Positions 23,296-34,825 of a DNA stretch of 64,000 nucleotides are shown in pieces. How positions within the stretch are numbered: position 1 is the first letter of the stretch; each line of letters begins with the position of its first letter. Below the pieces are notes generated by a model that saw nothing but the letters and a program-made list of their open reading frames with translations, ran no database searches and was not told the origin of the DNA. Location of the stretch: NCBI GenBank assembly GCA_012932865.1, contig SAXG01000009.1:543163-607162 (forward strand). The letters run 5' to 3'. The translations under genes and the position numbers were made by a program. Source of the DNA: Amylostereum areolatum. Its lineage: Eukaryota > Basidiomycota > Agaricomycetes > Russulales > Stereaceae.

Positions 23296-25014
23296 TCATA
23301 GCACTTCTGCCCGCGTTTCCGTTGGCTGAGACTGTTGATGGTCGAGTGTGTCCGTCAACCCATGCTCACATTCATCCCAGAGTACGAACTCCTCAAGATG
23401 CGCCTGCAGCTCGAGCAGATGTTCGCGAGGAAGGTTGCATCGGCGGATACAGAGTGTCTTCATCTTGCCGTACAACCTCTCTCTTTGGCGCAATCCGCGA
23501 AGAAGGGCACTACACCGAATAGCATCCATGAGATCAATGGCCTCCAGGACGATATTCCGCAGACACGGAAACAATGAACCTGACGGCCTGGATGTCTCAT
23601 TGGACCCAGCGAGACCATTCTCTTCATCTTGTGACTCCCCTTGGGCAAGCGCATCGCAGAAGGCTGTCTATCGCCCTGTGCCCAACGATCACGATCGTCT
23701 CCAGCCGGGGCATGGACCCAGACAAAATGTTCCAGAAGTTTGGGGAAGGATTCAAGCTTGCGGGGGATATGATCGTGTTGACGGCGTCGGATAATTGCCC
23801 TGCTTTTTCCAACCCGTCAAGAATCCTCAGCATGTCGGATGTATCGAAATGAAGATCGGAAAATCTGTCGTTGATAACGAGGTCGAGTACTTCGTTCTCA
23901 AACATCAGTGTGTCGTGACTTCGTGGGGGTTTGAGGGAGGTAATGTGGGTCTGTGGATGGGTGGTCATGACAAGACTGTACCCCTGATTTTGTGCCATCG
24001 ACTGCCATCGCAGTCCGCTGATTTTGGGCGGGTGTTCGGAGTCAAAACAATCCTGGCGGAGAGAGAGATGGGTAGAGAATGCAGCTCCGTCCAACATGAG
24101 GAATGGCGAATCCGGATACACGGAAACCCTCGCGAAGGCGGAAGGTGGGATAGCCACACACTGGAGAAGGTTCGTTACTTCCACGCGCCCGCCGTCCAAG
24201 AGGAGAGTCTTCAACTTGGGGAGCTTGACGTAGTCGACCCGCCATGTGGTTTGCGATGTGCGGTGGTCTTCTAACCAGTACGAGCAATCGAAGACGAGGC
24301 ATTCGTTCGAGTGCATCAATCATCTGGCGGAAATCTTCCTCCGTGTCCATGCGCTGCACCGACGTCAGAACAAGGGTGGTGATATTATCTTGAAAAAGAG
24401 GGGATGTCCATGGGAGCCAACATTCTGAGAGATGAAGGACTTGGAGGAGAGGCGCGTGTCCGTGCAAGAAAGTGGAAGGGATAGAGATTGGGTCATGTGC
24501 GAGTTGATCGTCATGCAGACAGGTCAGAGAACAGCTGGTCAGTATAGGTGCTCTAGTTGCGGTCCCCGCTATCTGCCGGAGGATGTGAGGGGAGCACATG
24601 ACCATGAAGTTGTCTATATGCGTTACATGTGGGAGCACGAGGGAGAAGGAGGAGGCCATGGCTGCGCGATCGAAAGGAGGAGGGTCGAGGAAGGAAACGG
24701 ATAAGGGGGCCGATTTCGACCGCGAGAGCATGGTTGACGTTAGGTCTGGGTGTGAAAAAAGGATAGAGGACCAGAAACAGGATGACTGTAGAGCTTACTT
24801 GTCTCCATCGCTGGCACACTTGGGGGATGGACCACCATGTCCGAGTGACGTTTGCATGTTCCTGGGACATCTCTGACTCTATGTGCATGTACTTCGTCTT
24901 GATTGACACCGCCTGGTATTGCGAGGGGCTGAAAGTCATGAAAATTTCTGCGAGGATTTCGGGCGGTAAAATGGAGATAAGAGGTGGCGCGACGAGCTTG
25001 CTGGGATCCATCAT
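23296..25014 (-). CDS. F-box/leucine-rich-repeat-like protein 2, possibly broken
   Basis: Begins MMDPSKLVAPPLISILPPEI with the F-box LPPEILAEIFMTFSP and TWWSIPQVCQRWRQ, close in layout to the F-box gene at 4.4-6.0 kb. An intron after RWRQ (GTAAGC ... CCCAG) leads to LSRSKSAPLSVSFLDPP. Leucine-rich pieces then follow: LLQVLHLSECWLPWTSPLF, LPKLKTLLLDGGRVEV, FSDLHFDTSDMLRILDGL, MPRLETIVIVGHRAI and MKTLCIRRCNLPREHL. Near 24280-24300 the frame shifts by one base. Near 23575-23635 either an intron (GTCACA ... GTCAG) or another break is needed. Both paralogues share WWSIPxVxxxWR and the LPWTSPLF / MSWTSPLL phrase, so they are likely a duplicated pair. SCF substrate receptor is the expected role. Confidence 0.68.
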
Positions 25015-26066
25015 GGACCTGGGGGAAAGAGAGCACAGACTCTGCCATGAAAAATTAGTTTAGTTCCTCTACACTATTTGTAGAGTACTCACATGGCAAG
25101 CTAAAGGGCCGATATCACCGTAGAGGATGTCGCCGTGGCTTCCCGTATGATGGAATCCAGATCCAAGATCCTACTGAACGAGCTCGATGCTAGTAGGACG
25201 GCGGCGCTATATAATAGTATATATGGATTACAATACTTATTTCTATGTCAGCACGAGAGATCGATCATAGCCCAAACGAGACTTACCTCAAAATCGATGC
25301 GACAGACCTATCGCTTTTGATTCTCGAGTGTGTTTGTTGTCGAGGAGAACCGAAGGTACGTGGGCTATGAAGGCGGTCGTAAGCGCTAGGCCGCCGGTTG
25401 AGCTCGAAGTCAAGCAAGTGCCTACAGGTGGTAGGGCCGGTAAGGACGAAGTCGCTGAACAGCGCTGAACGCTGCATCACTTGAAGGTCAAGGCTACTGG
25501 ATTTGCTGAATAAGCGAAAAAGTGATTCGTCCGGCGACAGTACCTGACAGTACGCGGCCTGTAGTACTGTACGCATGTACATGCAAATCTACCAATGCTT
25601 TTATCAGACAGTTATCCAATTGTCCAAAGAGTTTCTATCGTCATATGATACAGTATGTACACATCTGGTGAGTGGAGAATTCGGAGTCCGAGTCGCTATG
25701 CGGGTATCGTAAAGTCTCGGATATGTAGCGCTTACAGTAATGACAGAAGGTCGTTGTGCCCAACGAAAGGGAGGACCAAAACATTTCACGGATCGAACGC
25801 AGATGCCGTGTCAACGAAGGCTAGTAAGGCGGAAATGGAAACGAGGAGAAAGAAGAGGGGGAGCTGTCTCGGGATAACGATACTGACAGGAAAGTGGCGA
25901 TTTGGAGCAACGAGAATAAGGTGAGGCAGGAGAAGGATATTGTGGTAGGATACCCTGATCTTCGGGATAATGGAAAGCGGGACGCATGTGATGACACAGG
26001 GACCGACGCACCCTATGACAGCAACTATACGGCCAGCGCACTGCTCGAGGCCTTCAGACAATAAAA
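25015..26066. other. Gene-free stretch
   Basis: About 1 kb with stops in all frames except short antisense shadows. I see nothing to annotate; it separates the F-box gene from the proline-rich unknown. Confidence 0.4.
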
Positions 26067-27185
26067 TCACATCCGAATTGCACGGCCGTCCACGAGGGTA
26101 AGAAGCGTAACAGCCACATCGATGACCTCGATGAGGCGGTGAGCAACATCCATTGCTTCCATGAGTTCGTCGTCGGAAGGGGGTGTAAGCGGTAGCGCAT
26201 TTTCCAGGGGACGATGCAAGGGCGGAGGTGGGGGTATATGGTGTACGGAGCGAGGAGTATGCCAGGGATTGTACGCGCTCCAACCCGTGGTTGCCGGAAT
26301 GGAAGGGGGATGAACTTGGAGTGAATTCACAGAATTGGAAACGTGTGAAGATGGTGCGAGAGGGATGGCGTCCGCTCTAGCGGATACAGAGGTAGAGAAA
26401 GGGGGCGGTGACGTTGCTCGACTAACAGGGGCGCTGCGATGGAGGCTGGGTATGGTGGCCGATGCCGTTGCCTGAGGAGCCGACAACAAAGGGTGGTAGG
26501 CGGCATGGGGTTGTGGCTGTAAGGGGGAAAATCCGTCATTTTGGCCACTTCCCGATGACACTGGAGAGGACGACGCGGCTGTTTGTGTAGTCAGTTGAGC
26601 TGTTGCAATGCCCAAGAAGTTTTCCGCCAGAGAATAATCCGTGAAGAGGGCACCGGGAGGGGGGGTTGTAGGGGATGTAACGGAAACTCGATATCCGTTG
26701 TGAGTAGGCACCGGTGTTGAGGAACGCAGGATGATGTTGGAAAGGAATGGTTGGTACGAGCGTCCTTGTGCATCGGCGCGTGCCATAGCTTCAATGCGAC
26801 AGCGAATGATACGGAAACCTATACTGGAGTGAACAACTGGTGTGCGTTTATGCTCATTATAACCCACCTGGTGCAAGAATGGATTGAACTGGATCGCTCT
26901 TCCAAGCACGGTATGACCTATTCAAACGGTTGTCCAACGGAGGAATTTCTTCGATAATCTGGTGGAGAGCTTTCTGGATAGGTGTCCATTCTCGCGTATC
27001 GGCGGTAAGACCACATTCCGCGGCGATCAAATCTTCGCGAAGAGCGCGTATGTGCGCGACCACGGCCCAGATCTCGTGGTGCGGTTCGCCCGGGAGGCTA
27101 GAAAGAGCAAGTCAGCGAGAGCACAGTCAGCGGAATAGAGACAGCATACATGGTGTATAGGCGGTGGACAGGGGAGACCTGCATA
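26067..27185 (-). CDS. Unknown proline/serine-rich protein with helical N-terminus
   Basis: Reading leftwards, a probable exon near 27150 (VSPVHRLYTI) splices in phase to LPGEPHHEIWAVVAHIRALREDL and TPIQKALHQIIEEIPPLDN. After an intron it goes on to FRIIRCRIEAMARADAQGRS and a long low-complexity region rich in Pro, Ser, Ala and Thr, with a PPPPPLHRP run. It ends in a short helix ELMEAMDVAHRLIEVIDVAVTL at 26067. The conserved-looking parts are the two helices; the middle is disordered. Further exons may lie upstream to about 27400. I do not recognise the family. Confidence 0.45.
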
Positions 27186-27761
27186 GAAAGCGAGTGAGGA
27201 AGATGGGTGCCCTAAGTTGGCAGGGTTGATATTGGGGCGCCTCGACTATGCTGAAAACAAGTCAGTCTCATCGTCTTTATGTACCTTTGGCTGCGTAAAA
27301 TACCACTAACCGCGAGGCCCGCTATCGCCTGATTGACGATGATATAAGCAGTGCTATCAGATTCAGACAAGGAAACGAGTCAGTAGAATGCAAAGTCGAG
27401 AGCCGTATGCTTTGTCTATACGTCATTGAGAATTCCAGATGAGAGTTCTCGACCGCAAGGAACTAGAATGATGCTCACTGAACGCGTAGCTGCGTGAAGT
27501 AGCCACAAGGTAACAGTCACCAATGTCATTGGGACCCATGGATGGGGATTTCGCACAGTGTCGATGATGGATGGTCACGAGGATCACGAATTGCATGAAA
27601 TAGAGATACCGCCATTTGTGGGATTTGGCGGTGGAAAGATACGCGTTTACCTTCTGCCAGCAAACAACAAAGGTCCGATCACTGTCTTTGCGAATCCTCT
27701 TCGTTGAGCTCCTTGGGACCCGAGTTGATTTCCTTCTGGCCAGAAGCGTTCTTTGTCCACC

Positions 27762-28094
27762 ATGGGACCATCTTCAAGCCGGACACGACTCCTCGCTTTC
27801 GGCGCAGGTGTATTTCTTGCATTTTTTGCTGCATCCACGTAATCCGGGTAAGCCTGATAGTATATTGCTCACCACTGGCCCAAATAATACAGTATCGAGT
27901 GGGAGGAGTCTTCCTGGGGGTCCTGGATGCGGCAGTGCACTACCTATGACCAGAAGAATCGGCACTGTGGATGGTCAGGCAGAGACAGAACGAATGCGCT
28001 CGAGGCTATGTCGTTCGTAGCAACGAAAGCGAAAGAACAATACGGACCCCCCTCGATGAGCCGAACAGAGCATGGCCATTGCCTCGGCACCTAG
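27762..28094 (+). CDS. Candidate small protein with signal anchor
   Basis: An ATG in a strong Kozak context (CCACCATGG) opens MGPSSSRTRLLAFGAGVFLA, a basic stretch followed by a hydrophobic segment like a signal anchor. A GT-AG intron (about 27840-27892) joins in phase to TIEWEESSWGSWMRQCTTYD and on to HCGWSGRDRTN, AMSFVATKAKEQ and a stop at 28094. Total about 93 residues with three cysteines. No homology recognised; support is only start context, splice phase and hydrophobicity. Confidence 0.28.
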
Positions 28095-28623
28095 ATTCTC
28101 CTTTCGACGGTACATATGGATACATGTGTTCTTGACAACCACGCGGTTCTCCGGGTGCACGATGTCGATGGGGTCCGAAGGCTGATCTGAAGCCTAACAA
28201 GACGAAGTAATTGGAGTAGGTCATATATCAGAATGAAGAACGAACGAATCAAAGTAACACACTGACCACAAGTGACCACAACCAATGACAGTGTCGAGCC
28301 TTGGATCGGCTTTGGGAGGCTATGAAATCGAGCCCGATGGAGCCATCGATTACTGGCCGGCTACACACACAGCATGCCTATTATGTAGGAGCCTCGGAGC
28401 TGTACAAGTCAACGTCGATCCTTTCGAGGGGGAAGGTCCCGGCGGTAGGCCACGCTGATCTGATGTGTAGATGGTTTCAAACGGGTCATTTGGCTCGAAG
28501 GAATAAAATCCAGCGATGGGCAATGAAAAGAGATACGTGGTGCGATTCCCCAAGCGAAAGCTATACAACAAGACCGGAAACAAGTAAGGGGTACAAATGA
28601 TCATGAGCATCGGCACTCATGCC

Positions 28624-29492
28624 CCAACTGCTGCCGACGCGGAAGAGTTGGTAACAGGAGGTGCGATGACAGCTTTCTGAACCGCGTCTGACGCAGCCGT
28701 AGGCGCAGGAGCCGCTGAGGTCGGTGTCGTTTCGACTGGCGGGCTATGTAGTTGTTTTAACCTTCTTCTTCTTCTTCAGACCTACGAAAAGATGAGAAAC
28801 GAGCGAAAGAAAGGAATGACCTTGAGGCTACGTACCAGCCTTCACCGCATTCTTCACGCTGTCCACAATGTCCCTGCTCTGTTCCAGATATTCCGTATCG
28901 TCGAAACGGCGCTTCGCGCCGGCGGATGGTTCCCCGCTACCGCTCGTCTCCCCGTTTTTTCCTATGCCAAGCTTGCGCTCGAGAGCCTCCAGCTTTGCAC
29001 GTTGAGCTTCAGCAGCAGCCCTTTTCCTCTCTGGCTCTTCCTTCAGATAGTCCTCCAACCTAACAGTCATGTATGAGTGTGCGAAAATACATGGAGTATC
29101 AAGGAATGCACCTCTTCGCCTCTTTCATAGTGCTAAGTCGCCGCCCGCTGAGGATCCCGACAAGAGTCATTGTTGCTGGTCTTCTGGCTACTCATGCGTC
29201 CCCCGGCGGCACGCAACTGTGATCCGAAACCCCCTTTGCCACCGGGAGTCCTCACGGAGAGTCGGAGAGAAACAAGGGAGCCCTCATCTGTTTGGGGTGC
29301 TAGGGAGGCAAGAGTGGAATCTCCGTCTGGCCAAACTCCTGAGTGTGTTGAGAGATGGAGTCCGGTCGAGGGAAGGAAAGGGTAGCGGGTTAGGACGTCA
29401 TCGTAGAGGTTGTCAAGGGTGGTGTCCTTGGATATGGAGAAAGCAAGAGTAGGGAAGGGGGCGAAGGTCGAGACGACGACGGTGGTCGACAT
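28624..29492 (-). CDS. SDE2: Sde2-type splicing/genome stability factor
   Basis: The N-terminal ubiquitin-like fold MSTTVVVSTFAPFPTLAFS is followed by the invariant processing site GGKGGFGSQLRAAGGRMSSQ, where the ubiquitin-like part is cleaved and the C-terminal half acts in splicing of selected introns and in genome maintenance. After an intron come a basic-acidic helix LEDYLKEEPERKRAAAEAQR and LEYLEQSRDIV-type sequence (TEYLEQSRDIVDSVKNAVKA), then a lysine run GLKKKKKVK. A stop follows TTT at about 28749; one base further the frame runs on through PPVETTPTSAAPAP to a stop near 28624. That tail looks coding, so a one-base error or lesion is likely. A start at 29534 is also possible. Divergent from Sec61-beta, about 210 bases apart. 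Confidence 0.87.
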
Positions 29493-29703
29493 AGCGAGGA
29501 CTTGGAACTTAGAAGTGGTGATGGTGGGGGACAAGGCGATAAGTGATAGATATTTTCAAATCAAAGCTTGTCAGACAGAAACGAATCAAATGACATGCCT
29601 CTTCTGGGTATATCGACACGTGATCTCCGCCACGTTGCGGCCAGGAGATGTCGCGCTCCTGAGCGGACTGCCAGCACCACGACCACCTCCTCCAGTACAC
29701 CAC

Positions 29704-30200
29704 CATGGTCAGTCTCCCCTTTCCTCCCACTTACGCTGTAGTAACGGCAGACTAACTACTACCCCATACTCTTAGTCCGATTCTGACGCCTCCCGCTCCG
29801 GTTCCCCCGCACTTCGCGCGAACTCTCCTGCGAACGCGGTTGCCCGACCCCATGGTGCTCAGATTCGGTGCGCGCCCATTTAAACGTCCCTAAGTTGAGG
29901 GATACTGAACCCTATACATCGGTACACAGTCGTCGCGCCGGCGCATCGACAGCAGCCTCCAAGCCCAATTCAACGCGGGCAGCGGGTGCGGGAGGGTCAT
30001 CCAATACTATGCTTAGGCTCTACACGGACGACTCTCCCGGCCTCAGAGTGTGCGTTCTTCTGTTCCTTCCTATGCGTCAAAGTCTCATGTATCTGTTATC
30101 CAGTGACCCCTTCATTGTCATTGTCTTGTCCCTGTCTTTCATTGGCTCGATCTTCTTCCTCCATATTGCCGCCAAGATCCTACGTTCGTTTGCGAAGTGA
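29704..30200 (+). CDS. SBH1: Sec61 beta subunit of the ER protein translocon
   Basis: Small tail-anchored subunit of the Sec61 channel that imports proteins into the ER. Exons: 29704-29706, 29776-29867, 29930-30049, 30104-30200, which sum to 312 bases or 103 residues plus stop. The first exon is only the ATG codon. The N-terminal part (SDSDASRSGSPALRANSP, then RRRAGAST) is hydrophilic and Ser/Ala-rich. The conserved core is GGSSNTMLRLYTDDSPGLRV, followed by DPFIVIVLSLSFIGSIFFLH and IAAKILRSFAK. The hydrophobic anchor lies at the C-terminus, as in all Sec61-beta. All introns are GT-AG and in phase. Confidence 0.95.
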
Positions 30201-30481
30201 AGGGCCTTGCGCATGTACGCATCGCTTTGCGTCTTACACTCGGATGGGAGTACCTATGGAGGGTCGGGTCGGGTTTGGTGCACGTTATATATCAAAAAGG
30301 ATTTATTCCTGCGGACTTCTGTATGTCACGCAATGGCACGTTCCTTTTTCTCTCAAACCCTGGGCAGGAGTGTACGTCCGCAAGGGACCTGTCTCAAGCA
30401 GTAACGGCAGCTATTCTTCAGTCCTGTGCCAGCGCGTTCAGAATGTATTCGAGAAATCCGAGTAGTCTGCAATGTTATATA

Positions 30482-33153
30482 TTATCGAGCGGCTTTGTCT
30501 AGAATTGACCACACTTTGTCCTCCACCGCCCTTAAGGTGGCTGCAGGGGTATTCAGACTTGTCATGAAGTATGCCACGTTTCCTAAGGTGCGAAAATGGA
30601 TGCTGAAGGGCGCGCCGCCTGGAGCCGGGCTGGCCTCCTCGCTCGGGAGGGCTGCCTGGTTCAAAGACTGCAGCACCGCTTGCGCCGAATGGCTGTGGTA
30701 ACCTGGATGTCGGTTAGCAAAAGCGAATCGCAAAAAAGACGCAAAACACCCACCGGCCTGTGCATCTTCGAGTTTGATTGCCAGCACGCATCCCATCGCC
30801 ATCGCCTCCCGTACTCCGTCCAACCTGCTGAGCACGTCCACGAAACCCGGGTCCCAGAAGCTCCACACACTGCCCGCCATGCCCTCCCTCTCCGGGGTAG
30901 TCGCTTTCCAGGCCTCCTGCGCGTCTTTCCATAACTGCCCCTCCCGGACCCGCTCGATCATGTCCAAGGTTTCATTTGCGACCTCGCACCCGACGGCGTG
31001 GGCTGAGTAGCTGTGCCCGTGCAGCAGTGCATCCCCTTTGTTGTCACTCCAGAACGCGCGGAACACCTTGTCAGACGCCAGCGTCACAGCCAGGGGGAGT
31101 AGCCCGCCCGTCAGGACCTTAGCGTGCACCGATATATCCGGCATGACTCCCAGCAGCGGGCCTGTGCTCTCCATTCCGAGGCGGTAAATTCCGACGAAGA
31201 CCTCGTCAAAAATGACGGGTAGCTGGAGGCGAGTGCGTACAACATCGACCAGCACCCGCTGGAACAGGGGATCCACAAAGATCATGCCACCTGCGCCCAT
31301 GACCAACGGCTCTAGAACGAGCGTCGCAAGTGAAGGCCCATCCTGCGCCTCCAGTCGATCAAGAATTCCTTCGACGTGTTTCTGGTATTGTTTGGCCAAA
31401 GGACTGTCCAAACGCGCCGCGACGTCGTACGTTCCCGCTATCGAGTCCATTTCTACCACTCCAGCACCCATTACGGGAGGTAACTCGACCACCGAGCGTC
31501 CATTACGAATGCCCACCGTGGGTGGATCAAGCCAGAAGCCTTTGGCTTCATGCCACTCGCACGTATACACGCCCTCCTCGCATGCGTCCATGGCGCCGAT
31601 CGTATCCCCATGGTAGCTGCCCTTGAGTCCCAATACGCCCATGTGTTTCAAAGAGGACGCCTTTGTTCGTGCGGGCGACGCGCGCAGTGCCATCTTGAGG
31701 GCGACCTCCATGCCTGTCGACCCGTTGTCGGAGATAAATGCTCGGGATGCCCATCCACGCCCTGGTCCGTCGTGTACAAGTCGTTCAGAGAGACGGAGGG
31801 CAGGGAGGTGTGTTGCTTGAGGAAACATAACGTGTCCATATCGACCCGCGGCTCGTGCCGCCGCCATCGCAAGTGCCGGATGTGCATGACCAAAGGCTTG
31901 TGTCCACCATGATGCTGAACCGTCAAACTGGGGTTCCAGCAACGACATAGACGAGCTTGATGACGAGCTTTGCTCGCGATGGCCGTTGTACACGGTGAAA
32001 TAGTCTCCCCACGCACTGTCGATCACGTTGACATTCTTTGAGTCGTCGTTGAGCCCGTGCTGGACGAATGGCCACCAAACAGTGTCAAGTGTGCGCTGAG
32101 GCATTGACTCAAGGTCTACGATTCGGCATTGATGTTGCTTGTCCAGGTGATGAATGACATCGAACAAGGCCACCTTCGTTAGATTCCGGCACGATGGCAC
32201 GGTAGTATTCCTCCGTGAGAGTGAAATTTTTGTCCACGTTGGGATCGCGGGGAGGAGGAGGATCGAGTGCGGACACAAAGATCCCGCGTTCGGCAAAGTA
32301 GTCCGTGAGATACTCCCAGTTGCGATAATATTCATCTTTGAAGAGCAAGATGGAATCGACGGTGTACCCCCGCATTTGCAACGACTCGAAGGAAGCGATT
32401 GTGGATGAGATCCCGCCAAGTTTATGGTCGCCGACGAGGATGGTAGGAAGACGAAGTGGCCTATATCCGTCGAGCTGGGTAGTGCCGGACAAGGTGGGAG
32501 AGTGTACACCTGAACAAGCGTGTGTTGTCAGGATGTTTGCCGGGAAAGTAAGGAGGCCGCGGCCAACTCACGAAGAAAAGGTTATTTCTCACCTCCTGCT
32601 GTCTCGACATACATGTGTGCGGGTGTCGCGAGGTTTGACGCGCATCCTCGTATGTAACTGGCCACAGATGTTACGAACGTCTCGTCGGAAGGAACGGTGA
32701 TCATCTACTCTGGGTGTCAGCGCCAAGCTTTGATGAAGAAGAGAGAACGTACGTCTGTCCCCTTCTTTTCTGTGGCTATTTTCGCGGCCAAATGTGGGCT
32801 CAACGGATCATCAAAGCGGTACAGACAGTGTGCATGCACTCGATCTCGATGTGCACCAGCGAACCGTTTGACATGTCTACCCTCGACGTGAGCGTCAATT
32901 ATCTCGCTATAAAATCCTCCTGCACGTACTCATCATCCGCATCCTCCATGGGTCCTGTGCTGACGGGCTTGAGGTAAAAAACTCGGTTCCGTGAGGCAGC
33001 AGAAGCACGAACGAGCCCCGACGTTAGCACTGTCTTCCCGACATCGGTATTAGCCCCGAACACTTGGTGGATGCGCAAGTTTTTATAGAGCAAAGACATG
33101 TTCAGCGCATAACGGGATGGGGGTGATGAAGTCCGAATGAAGTTGAGAGCCAA
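30482..33153 (-). CDS. BIO3-BIO1: Bifunctional dethiobiotin synthetase / DAPA aminotransferase
   Basis: One polypeptide carries two steps of biotin synthesis, as in many filamentous fungi and plants. The N-half is dethiobiotin synthetase: VFGANTDVGKTVLTSGLV (P-loop), YLKPVSTGP, LYRFDDPLSPHLAAKIATEK, YVETAGG, LPTILVGDHKLGGISSTI. The C-half is a class III aminotransferase: DSAWGDYFTVYN, DGSASWWTQAFGHAHPAL, FISDNGSTGMEVALKMALR, GLKGSYHGDTIGAMD, VIFDEVFVGIYRLG, and AKVLTGGLLPLAVTL containing the PLP lysine. At about 32180-32195 the frame changes between the domains; dropping one G in GTGCCGGAATC would rejoin IVP to NLTKVALFDV. Starts at 33153 or MSLLYKNLR at 33099. Three introns in the N-half. 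About 850 residues in all. Confidence 0.93.
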
Positions 33154-33349
33154 AGCTAAAGTCCGCGCCGCCGCATACGAGGAGAACGCGGAAGATCACG
33201 ACAGTCCATCATGTCAACATCTGAGCATCGTCATGCTTTGTCCGGAATGGCTAAGTATGATGGTTCAGTTGAGCCACCGACGGTCTATGTAGCAGTATAA
33301 ATGAAAATAGACAATGATAAGTACTATAGAGATATGTGGATTTCTGCAT

Positions 33350-34485
33350 CTAAACCGATACAGAAGACAGAGACGCGGAGGAGGCGTTGGAAGAGACGAT
33401 CGACAGGGGACGATCGACTCCTCGTTCAACCTCCTTTGCGTCCTCGCTGAGTACGTGAAGCACGGCTTTCATCCCGGTGAGTTGGGCAGGACCCCATCGG
33501 TCGTAGCTCGGTTGGCGGTCATATGCGACGGTCGCAACCGTAGTCTGTAGCCGAATGGAGAATGAGCTCGAGTTCACGAATACAGCGGAAGAGTGAGTAC
33601 ACGTACCAGAATGTCGGAGGTCAATCCCTTGATAGGAGAAGCTGAGCTCCGAAATCGGTGCATGCGATATGGACCAAGCCAGTTCACACTAACGTCCGTT
33701 GTGCTCTGCGAATATTCCCACAGACCATATCAACTGGTGACTCGACCAGCGTAGCTCCTAACGCTCACATGCAGTTCCACGTCGTACGGCCAGTGTTCGC
33801 TCCCGATAAGGACCAGAGACTCCTTCAAGGCAATGGTGGGATCCAGGAGTGCCTCCAGCGGATGATCGAATATATGTTCAACCTCGCCCTCCGACGCCTT
33901 CAACCCATCCAGAACGGCGAGATCATCTAGAACGGTAACCACGGGTGTGACAAGAAGCTTGTATGCCGATAGGAAGGGCCGAAGGATGCAAACGTGATGA
34001 ACATGCGGCGAATGTAGGGGCAACCCGACCTCTTCATGCGCCTCTCTGCACTGCATCAATTGCGACCCGTAAGTCAGGAATCCGCAAGATACGAAAGACC
34101 TACGAACGGCTGTCTCAATTACATCTTCGTCTGCCTCGTCCACTTTCCCTCCAGGCAATGCCGTCTGTCCCGGATGTGCACGCAACGTCTTGGATCGTGT
34201 GGTGAGAAGGACGCGTAGCTCCCCCGCTCGCTCATATAGCAAGACTAATACCGCCGCGCGTTTATTTAACGGATAAAATGACCTGCACTCCGTTTAAGAG
34301 CACAATGTAAGATGTCTGTGAGTGGAAACGCTGAACGCGTTGCCCGCCCTGAGATACGGAAAGACGCACAGATCAGCTCGTAGTTCGGGTTGGTAGTCGT
34401 GAAGTCGCTGGATACATGTTCGCGAACGATCCGTCAGGCCTTCTAGGAGATCATTAGGAATATCAAAGCGATGTTCGTGCAGCAT
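33350..34485 (-). CDS. Nudix hydrolase, coenzyme A diphosphatase type
   Basis: Cleaves CoA and related diphosphates, in peroxisomes or mitochondria in related fungi. The first exon starts MLHEHRFDIPNDLLEGLTDR. After an intron comes AAVLVLLYERAGELRVLLTT, then the family signature RSKTLRAHPGQTALPGGKVD. The Nudix box is split by an intron: GGKVDEADEDVIETA plus REAHEEVGL, with the REAxEE catalytic glutamates present. Then LRPFLSAYKLLVTPVVTVLD, MHRFRSSASPIKGLTSDIL and a C-terminal part ending at 33350. The NUDT7/Pcd1 pattern LTTRSxxLRxHxGxxxxPGGxxD identifies the CoA subgroup. The last residues do not form an obvious SKL peroxisomal signal. Confidence 0.88.
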
Positions 34486-34787
34486 TGTGTTAGTTTGTAT
34501 TTTGCGGGTGTGGGGATGACGGCGGGGTGGGATCAAGGCGGGGTAGCGGAGGGTAGCGGAGAAAGAAATTGGCGCCCAAACTAAGGTGCCGTTGGCGGCC
34601 TGAAGAGGATTTCCCATGTGCAGCATCCGTTCAAGAGCACTGCATGTTCGCACAATGGCTTGGAAGCTAGGGCACTCAGCACCAACACACATAAAGAACA
34701 TGCACTCTACGGCCGTGAGTCCAGATCAGGGTTGTATATGCATATGATATGATGCCAGAAGTTACGAAGCATTTGACTTCATCTCGT

Positions 34788-34810
34788 TAGGCCTAAGGCC
34801 TAAGGCCTAA
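34788..34810. repeat. Tandem TAAGGCC repeat
   Basis: Three back-to-back copies of a 7-base unit (TAGGCCTAAGGCCTAAGGCC, then TAA). Each copy contains the palindrome AGGCCT, so the strand can fold on itself. It lies about 20 bases before the ATG at 34826. Confidence 0.7.
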
Positions 34811-34825
34811 AGTTCCGGGGAGCGA

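Noticed and set aside
25786..26283. 165-codon minus-strand open frame
   Set aside because: Overlaps the real proline-rich gene in another frame.
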